Positions 1-4,962 of a stretch of 6,942 bases of DNA are shown in pieces; position 1 is the first letter of the stretch, and each line of letters begins with the position of its first letter. Position numbers and translations under genes: made by a program. Source of the DNA: an uncultured bacterium (GTDB lineage Bacteria; Auribacterota; Tritonobacteria; UBA1439); assembly GCA_937858775.1 (NCBI GenBank), contig CALLYX010000275.1, positions 1 through 6,942 on the forward strand. Reading direction: 5' to 3'. Under the pieces are notes generated by a model. It saw only the letters and a program-made list of their open reading frames with translations. It did no database searches and had not been told where the DNA came from.

Positions 1-36
1 GACGGGAGACAAGCCGATCGGAAGGATCCCGGTCAC
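1..36 (-). CDS. Possible start of a downstream gene, cut by window edge
   Basis: A GTG at 36-34 overlaps the TGA of the GT39-like gene as GTGA, the same arrangement as the other junctions. The frame is open to base 1 and would begin MTGILPIGLSPV. No good Shine-Dalgarno sequence precedes it and twelve residues are too few to recognise, so the call rests mainly on the pattern of overlaps. The remaining 32 bases after the stop show no hairpin terminator. Confidence 0.3.
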   Translation of the reverse strand, partial: MTGILPIGLSPV

Positions 37-1652
37 CGGGTATCGGAAACCCCGTCGCGGGAAATCCGCGCGCTGAACGGCGCCGTAGGGCGCTGAACCG
101 CGGGACCCGTTCGCTCCGCGGTCCGCGAAGCGCCAGGACAGGGCCCCGTGTCCCCCGTCGCCCCGCGCAGATCGTAGAGACGGTACGGCGCGGCGGCGAT
201 ACGGCGGTACCGTCCAGCGAGGAGATCGTCGAGCCGCCGCTCCCCCTCTTCGCGCGGCGCATACCGCCCGGCGTACCACGCCGGCGCCCCCCGCGACGCG
301 GCCGCGCGGAATTCGTCCGTCGTCCGGATGTCGCCCAAGACCTCCCTTCCCGAATAGTAGGCGTATACGGGCGTCGCAGGGAGGGCGGTGAGCACCGTAT
401 CACCCGCGGCGGTGCGCGCGCGGAGGAATTCGCCGAGCCGGCGGCACTCGGGGAAGCCCGACGCGGCGTGCAGGCGCGCGAGCGCGGCGAGACCCCACGC
501 CGCATGCAGCACGAGGAGCGACCCGAGCGCCGTGCCGGCGACCACGGGGGATCTCCGGGATATGGTCTTCCAGATGCGCGCGGCGCCCGCGGCGGAGAGA
601 ATGGCTGCCGCGGGCGTCAGGTTGAAAAGCGTGTAGTCGTGGATCCAGACCGCGTTCCGGAAGAAGACGGGGTGCATGAGGCCGAGCGCGAGAAGGTTCA
701 GGGCGACAGTGCGCCGCCCCACACCCCGTCCGTCGGAGGGCGGACAGAGCGCGTCAAGCAGCCCGAGGACGGACAGGGCGATCACCGTGCGTCCGAAGTA
801 CGTCGCCATGTAGGAGGAGACCATGCGGAGATACTGAGGGGCGGTGAACGGGAAGAGTTTCGCTCTCGGGCCGAGATTCATCCTGAAGAGCAGCGATCCG
901 ACCCACCCCCCCCCGCCGAAGGAGCCCGTGACCGCCCGCACCACGCCGAGGTGCAGGGCGAAAGCCGCCGCGCCTACGCCGAGGTAGACACGGAACCCCC
1001 TACGCATCTCCGCCCTCCCGCCGCCCGCCGCCTCTTCCGCCAGGACAAGGACGAGGAGATAGTATCCAGTCCACTCCGTGCACAGTGCGAGGAGGAACGC
1101 CAGCGCGCTTGTCCACAGGTCGCGCCGCAGCCCCGTCCGCCTCCACCGGCGATATAGGGCGTAGGAGGAGAGGATGAAGAACAGGACGGTGGATCCGAAG
1201 ACCTCGACCTGCGGACCGTAGAAGGCGTCCATCGGCATGAACGCCCCGAAGAAGACCGACAGCAGCGCCGTGCGCCGTCCCCACAGCGGCGCGGCGAGCA
1301 GGTACAGGACAACGAGGCAGCCGAGCGAGAACGAGACCGGAACGAGACGCGCGGCGCATTCGGACTCCCCGAGCATTCGGAAGCTGCATGCGACAAGCAC
1401 GCCGAGGAGGGGCGGATGGTTCAGGTAGAACCGGTAACCGCCCCCCGGTTGGACTTCCCTGGCGTTGAGGAACCTCGTCGCGGGAAAGCCGCGGGTCAGG
1501 TGGATGTGCGCGATGGCGCTGTAGACGGCGCCGTTGTAGCCGAGGTGCCCCAAATCCCACGGCGCGGTGCAGCGGAAGAGACGCAGAGAGGCGGCCCCGG
1601 CAAGCAGTAGGGCGAGGCACACGGCGGCGAGCGCCCCCCGCCGTGCGTTCAT
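33..1652 (-). CDS. GT39/ArnT-like polytopic glycosyltransferase
   Basis: A 539-residue membrane protein of the dolichyl-phosphate-mannose transferase/ArnT (GT39, GT-C fold) type. These enzymes move a sugar from a polyprenyl-phosphate donor to an acceptor on the outer face of the inner membrane. Seen: an N-terminal helix (6-24); the first outer loop with WDLGHLGYNGAVYS (Asp33 is the likely catalytic acid); LNHPPLLG at 77-84, typical of the family; about ten further hydrophobic segments (near 84-93, 103-140, 151-168, 181-205, 221-240, 286-302, 315-334, 343-360, 370-392); and a soluble C-terminal region from about 395 with VYAYYSGREVLGD. The last forty or so residues after YDLRG are rich in Pro, Thr, Ala, Gly and Arg and look disordered. 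The start is ATG at 1652, which overlaps the previous stop (ATGA, 1652-1649); a GTG at 1661 in frame is less likely. The upstream GGTGG, 5 bases away, is only a weak ribosome site. Donor and acceptor are unknown. Confidence 0.9.
   Translation of the reverse strand: MNARRGALAAVCLALLLAGAASLRLFRCTAPWDLGHLGYNGAVYSAIAHIHLTRGFPATRFLNAREVQPGGGYRFYLNHPPLLGVLVACSFRMLGESECAARLVPVSFSLGCLVVLYLLAAPLWGRRTALLSVFFGAFMPMDAFYGPQVEVFGSTVLFFILSSYALYRRWRRTGLRRDLWTSALAFLLALCTEWTGYYLLVLVLAEEAAGGGRAEMRRGFRVYLGVGAAAFALHLGVVRAVTGSFGGGGWVGSLLFRMNLGPRAKLFPFTAPQYLRMVSSYMATYFGRTVIALSVLGLLDALCPPSDGRGVGRRTVALNLLALGLMHPVFFRNAVWIHDYTLFNLTPAAAILSAAGAARIWKTISRRSPVVAGTALGSLLVLHAAWGLAALARLHAASGFPECRRLGEFLRARTAAGDTVLTALPATPVYAYYSGREVLGDIRTTDEFRAAASRGAPAWYAGRYAPREEGERRLDDLLAGRYRRIAAAPYRLYDLRGATGDTGPCPGASRTAERTGPAVQRPTAPFSARISRDGVSDTR
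906..914. repeat. Run of nine C (G9 on the coding strand)
   Basis: A nine-base homopolymer inside the GT39-like gene, encoding the glycines of SFGGGGWVGS. It is the longest single-base run in the window and a possible slippage site; in such GC-rich DNA it may be chance. Confidence 0.7.
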
Positions 1653-2974
1653 TCCCGCCACCGCCGGACCGGCAGAAGCAGCGCGCAGAGCAGCACGAAC
1701 CAGATCACGCGCGCGCCGTAGCGGTGGCTGAGAGTGCTGATCGAGGCGCAGACCGCCGCGTTCGCCGCGACGGCCGCCGCGGCGAAACAGAGGACGATGC
1801 GGAAGGGCCCGCAGGCCGCCTCGCGCCTGAAGATCAGCACCGCGGCAAGCACGCCCAGCGCCGCGACGACGGCCCCGTACTGCGCAATGAGGAAGACGCG
1901 GAGGGGAAGGTCGTCACGCTGCTGCCTCGACGCGAGAAAGGCCTTGAAATTACCGGGGAATCTCCTCTCCAGCACCTGGTACGCCCAGGTGCGGGGGGTG
2001 CGCGGGCCGACGGCGTCGCAGGCGTCGAACATGAGAAGCTGGGTCGAGAACGCTCCGGCCGTCTTCCCGATCCACATCCCGGGGAGCGCGACCATCGAGT
2101 CGGCGACGATCCGCCTGTACTCCTCGTGGGGCGCTTCCCAGCCCCCGGTCCTGTAAAGCGGGCTCCGCGGGTCCCACACGAAGAAACCCCCGCCGCCCTT
2201 GACCTCGTCCCTGAAGCGGCAGAAGTCGTACCGGCCGTCCGCGCAATGCCCGTCGAGGAACCGCTTCAAGATGCCGTTGTCCCAGATATGCATCATGAGG
2301 AGGATGTTGCCTGCCCGTGAGAAGTGAAATCCCCAGCCGAGCGACGCGTTGAGCGCCGGCGCGAACAGGCATGACGCTGCCAGCGTGGCGGCTGGAAGCG
2401 CGCACCTGATCCCGCGAAGCGGCCCGCGGGCGCGCCTCCATACCGCCGTACAAGCCGCGAGGCAGCCGAAGACGAGCACGCAGATGGACAGGTGGGAGAA
2501 GTGCACGGCGCTCGACGCGATGACGACCGCCGCGCACGCCGCGGCCTCGGCCGCCCCTCCCCCCGGGAGAAGGAGCAGGAGAAGAGAGAGGAGGCAGGAG
2601 GCGGTGATCGCGTCGGCGAAGACGGTGCCCATGACCCAGGGGAGCCCGGTCAGCGCCGCGAGCAGCGCGCAGGCGGCGAGGAAGGCGCCGACCCCCCGCC
2701 GCGGCGCCACCCGCGCGAAGAGCCGCCGGAGCAGGAAGGAGAGAAGGAAGGACTGGGCGAAGACCGTGGCCCACAGGGACCGGCACCCGCCCGTCCCCCT
2801 GATGAAAAGGCTGTATCCGAGCGGGCGGTCCGGCGGGAGGCGGAGCGTAAACGCGCTCTCGATGTAGGTGCCGGTGTCGGTGTAGATGAGCGGGAAGCCG
2901 TTGTAAAACGCCGGCCACGAGAGGATCAGCGCCCCAAGCGCAACGGCGCCGGCCGCCGCAGCGCGAGCCCTCAC
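1649..2974 (-). CDS. Polytopic inner-membrane protein, putative GT-C type glycosyltransferase
   Basis: A 441-residue protein starting at a GTG (2974-2972) that overlaps the previous TGA as GTGA, with AGGGAGG 5 bases upstream. The frame stays open upstream to 3484, but that part only shadows the GT2 fusion gene and encodes no membrane segment. About ten to twelve hydrophobic segments are seen: near 5-22, 65-85, 97-137, 143-180, 190-208 and 357-436, with weaker ones between. After the first helix comes IYTDTGTYIES (Asp33) and PPDRPLGYSLF, an arrangement like the catalytic Asp and proline-rich stretch in the first outer loop of GT-C enzymes. A soluble region at about 230-355 carries Cys244 and Cys252, the motif SPLYRTGGWEAP and many aromatics, probably in the periplasm. 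From memory, similar uncharacterised proteins occur in polysaccharide loci of Bacteroidota and others. No tested function is known to me; a lipid-linked sugar transferase or a polymer-handling protein are both possible. Confidence 0.85.
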   Translation of the reverse strand: MRARAAAAGAVALGALILSWPAFYNGFPLIYTDTGTYIESAFTLRLPPDRPLGYSLFIRGTGGCRSLWATVFAQSFLLSFLLRRLFARVAPRRGVGAFLAACALLAALTGLPWVMGTVFADAITASCLLSLLLLLLPGGGAAEAAACAAVVIASSAVHFSHLSICVLVFGCLAACTAVWRRARGPLRGIRCALPAATLAASCLFAPALNASLGWGFHFSRAGNILLMMHIWDNGILKRFLDGHCADGRYDFCRFRDEVKGGGGFFVWDPRSPLYRTGGWEAPHEEYRRIVADSMVALPGMWIGKTAGAFSTQLLMFDACDAVGPRTPRTWAYQVLERRFPGNFKAFLASRQQRDDLPLRVFLIAQYGAVVAALGVLAAVLIFRREAACGPFRIVLCFAAAAVAANAAVCASISTLSHRYGARVIWFVLLCALLLPVRRWRE

Positions 2975-4962
2975 GCCCGCCTCCCTGCGACCAGCCGCCA
3001 CGCCCGCTGGACGGCGCTCCCGACCTTCCACACCCTCGAGGCATAAACGGAGCGGAGTTCGTGCTCCGACTCCGCAAGCCGCTCGCGCAATCCCGCGGCC
3101 GCCAATTCCGCAGCCGTCCTCTCCTGCTCGATCCCCCGTATGCGGCTCAGCGCCTCGGCGTGGAGTTTTCGAAGCCTCCCCGCCTCGGCCTTCTCGCTTT
3201 TCCAGTAGAATCGGTACTCCGCGACCAGCCGCTCCTTCTCCGCGAAAAGCTCGATCGCGCGCGCCCGGTAGCTTGCCGCGTGTTTCTCCACTATCTTCCT
3301 CCTGAGCGCCGCGCTCGCCTCCGGCCGGTCGCAGCCCCGCACCATGGAGCCGGGCCTCACGCGGTAGAAAAAGAGCACCTCGTCGAGCACCCGGCAGCGG
3401 TACCCCGCCTCCAGGACGCCGATCCAGAAATCCCAATCCTCGTATCCCCTGAACGACTCGTCGTAGCCGCCGGCCTTCTCCCACGCCTCGCGCCTGAAGG
3501 GCGCGGTGGAAGGCGCGCTATTGGTCACGAGAAAATCGAAAAGTGAGAGGGCGGGATACCCGAGTTCCCACTCCTCGGCCCCGAAGGAGCGGTACCGGAA
3601 AGAGACGAAGCCGAGCGACGGGTCCGCATCGAGCGCCGCGACGCACTTCTCGATGCAGGACTGCTCCAGGATGTCGTCGGCGTCGAGGCAGCAGATATAC
3701 TTTCCCCTCGCCGCGCGGACGCCGGTGTTGCGCGCGGCGGAAAGGCCCCGGTTCTCCGTGCGGATCAGGCGGACGCCCCGCGAGGCGAGGCGGTCGAGGA
3801 CGCGGACGGTCCATGGATCGGTCGATCCGTCGTCCACGATTACGATCTCGATATCGTCCAGCGTCTGCGCCTGCGCGGACGCCACCGCCTGGCCGACGTA
3901 TTCGCCGAGGTCCATGCACGTTATTACCACGCTCGCCGCCGGCGCCGACGCGCCCCGACGCGCCCCCCCGCCGCCCGGGGGGGGCGCGATGAACCTGAGG
4001 ACCCTCCCCTCCTCCGGCTCCCGCACGGATATCTGCCGCCTGAAGATCAGATCGTAGAGGAACCGGTCGCGAAGCCCCTCGTCGGGCACGAAGCGCGCGG
4101 CGGAGGAGATGTCGTAGTTGAAGACCCCCCCCTTCTTCGACCCGACCCCGGCGCCGAGGTAGGTGACCGGCTTGTCGAAGAGAAGGGCTTCGAGCAGGAC
4201 GGTCGAGTTGATGCCGACCACGCAGGAGCATTCGGCGAGGAGCTGTTTCAGATCGGCGTCCTCCAACACGCTGATGTTCCCGTGCTCCTCCCGGAGACGG
4301 AGATACCCCTCCTTCCCGGGGTCGAGCGGGTGGCACTTGAAGAGCAGCTTCTCGCCCGGGAGCGCCGCGGCCACGTGCCGGATGAACGCGGTCATATCCG
4401 TCCACGGCGAGAAGCGGGCGATATTCATATCCGAGGGGACCTGGAGCGGGCAGAAGACGAACTCACCCTTCTCCACCCGGCGCCCCTCCCGGTATCGCTC
4501 GACGAAACCCGCCAGCGCCGCGGGGTCGAGTTCCATCCCCGCCAGGTCCGCCGGGGTCAGGGCGGCTATTGAGGAGTCAGCGTTGATCCCGGCGGAGTCG
4601 AGATATACGTACTCCCGCTGGGGGAACCAGGCGACCTCGGCATATACGACGCGGCAGCCCGGCATCCGCTCCCGCAGGAAGCGGAGCGGGGCGTCGAGGA
4701 CTGGGTAGTGCTTGTTCCAGCAGACGACGACGGAGGGGGCCAGGGCGGCGATATGGGCCAGGTGCTCCTCCCCGGCGAAAGCGCGCTCGTCGAAACGACG
4801 GAAGGGGAAAGGTCGGAGCGCGTCGAGATCGTCCTTCGAGGGGCTCCAGATATAAGAGCCCCTGATATCGTACCGCCCCGCCAGGAACCTGAGGATGTTG
4901 ACAAGGAAGCGGCCGGAGTGCTCCGTGCAGGTGTCGAGAACGTAGAGTATGGGCCTCTTCAT
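2971..4962 (-). CDS. Capsule/Kdo-transferase-like GT-B domain fused to GT2 glycosyltransferase
   Basis: A 663-residue cytoplasmic-looking fusion with no signal peptide or membrane helix. Residues 1-325 resemble the capsule biosynthesis (KpsC/KpsS-like) GT-B group: CPLQVPSD at 171-178, KCHP at 209-212 and GINSTVLLEALLFDKPVTYLG at 250-270. The HP pair and the following NST are the positions where CMP-sugar-using transferases of this superfamily, such as Kdo transferases, bind the nucleotide; CDP-glycerol transferases share similar motifs. A Pro/Gly/Ala linker (327-342) leads to a GT2 domain (about 342-540) with VDDGS at 376-380, DADD at 427-430 and EDWDFW at 508-513. Residues 555-640 form a charged coiled coil ending in YASRVWKVGSAVQRAW, a common tail of polysaccharide GT2 proteins. 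The ATG at 4962 overlaps the preceding TGA and has GGAGG 5 bases before it. Two activities in one chain suggest successive sugar additions; specificity is unknown, and the N-terminal donor being a CMP-sugar is inference. Confidence 0.92.
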   Translation of the reverse strand: MKRPILYVLDTCTEHSGRFLVNILRFLAGRYDIRGSYIWSPSKDDLDALRPFPFRRFDERAFAGEEHLAHIAALAPSVVVCWNKHYPVLDAPLRFLRERMPGCRVVYAEVAWFPQREYVYLDSAGINADSSIAALTPADLAGMELDPAALAGFVERYREGRRVEKGEFVFCPLQVPSDMNIARFSPWTDMTAFIRHVAAALPGEKLLFKCHPLDPGKEGYLRLREEHGNISVLEDADLKQLLAECSCVVGINSTVLLEALLFDKPVTYLGAGVGSKKGGVFNYDISSAARFVPDEGLRDRFLYDLIFRRQISVREPEEGRVLRFIAPPPGGGGARRGASAPAASVVITCMDLGEYVGQAVASAQAQTLDDIEIVIVDDGSTDPWTVRVLDRLASRGVRLIRTENRGLSAARNTGVRAARGKYICCLDADDILEQSCIEKCVAALDADPSLGFVSFRYRSFGAEEWELGYPALSLFDFLVTNSAPSTAPFRREAWEKAGGYDESFRGYEDWDFWIGVLEAGYRCRVLDEVLFFYRVRPGSMVRGCDRPEASAALRRKIVEKHAASYRARAIELFAEKERLVAEYRFYWKSEKAEAGRLRKLHAEALSRIRGIEQERTAAELAAAGLRERLAESEHELRSVYASRVWKVGSAVQRAWRLVAGRRA
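2980..2986 (-). promoter_or_regulatory. Ribosome binding site deciding the GTG start at 2974
   Basis: AGGGAGG on the minus strand, 5 bases before GTG at 2974-2972. It is the best Shine-Dalgarno match in the window and, with the GTGA overlap, fixes the start of the membrane protein well downstream of the in-frame upstream candidates. Confidence 0.8.
3424..3442. repeat. 19-base exact repeat, copy 1 (GT2 EDWDFW site)
   Basis: The plus-strand sequence ccagaaatcccaatcctcg occurs without change in all three GT2 domains of the window, here in the fusion gene. On the coding strand it covers the catalytic EDWDFW codons. The protein motif explains part of the match, but identical choice at every synonymous position suggests duplicated modules. 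Confidence 0.85.
3681..3719. repeat. 39-base near-identical repeat over the DXD site, copy 1
   Basis: Matches 5780-5818 at 36 of 39 bases by hand alignment. The coding strand covers the end of AARGKYICCLDA just before and into the metal-binding DADD of the GT2 domain. GT2 domain A has a more diverged counterpart near 6788. Confidence 0.75.
3963..3984. repeat. C7 / G8 palindromic tract in the interdomain linker
   Basis: Seven C (3963-3969), a short GC spacer, then CCC and eight G (3977-3984). The runs can pair as a hairpin and encode the Pro/Gly linker (IAPPPGGGGARRG) between the capsule-type and GT2 domains of the fusion gene. A change in run length here would separate the two domains. Confidence 0.7.
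4125..4132. repeat. Run of eight C (G8 on the coding strand)
   Basis: Within the capsule-type domain of the fusion gene, encoding the glycines of SKKGGVFNY. Slippage here would cut the protein near residue 278. Confidence 0.65.

Noticed and set aside
468..1157. Plus-strand open frame of 229 codons
   Set aside because: Antisense to the GT39-like gene; its Arg/Glu/Pro-rich composition is typical of a shadow frame in GC-rich DNA.
1659..1661. GTG as start of the GT39-like gene
   Set aside because: Adds only three residues; the ATG at 1652 forms an ATGA overlap matching the other junctions.
1643..2320. Plus-strand open frame of 225 codons
   Set aside because: Antisense to the membrane protein gene, low complexity, no recognisable domain.
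1950..3077. Minus-strand open frame of 375 codons in another frame
   Set aside because: Out-of-frame shadow of the membrane protein gene; Arg/Gly/Pro-rich with no hydrophobic segments.
2975..3484. Upstream in-frame extension of the membrane protein (to a 611-residue frame)
   Set aside because: It overlaps the GT2 fusion gene entirely in another frame, is Arg/Gly-rich without domains, and the GTG at 2974 has a strong ribosome site and the GTGA overlap.
3518..4405. Minus-strand open frame of 295 codons in another frame
   Set aside because: Shadow of the capsule-type/GT2 fusion gene, Arg/Gly/Pro-rich with no domain.
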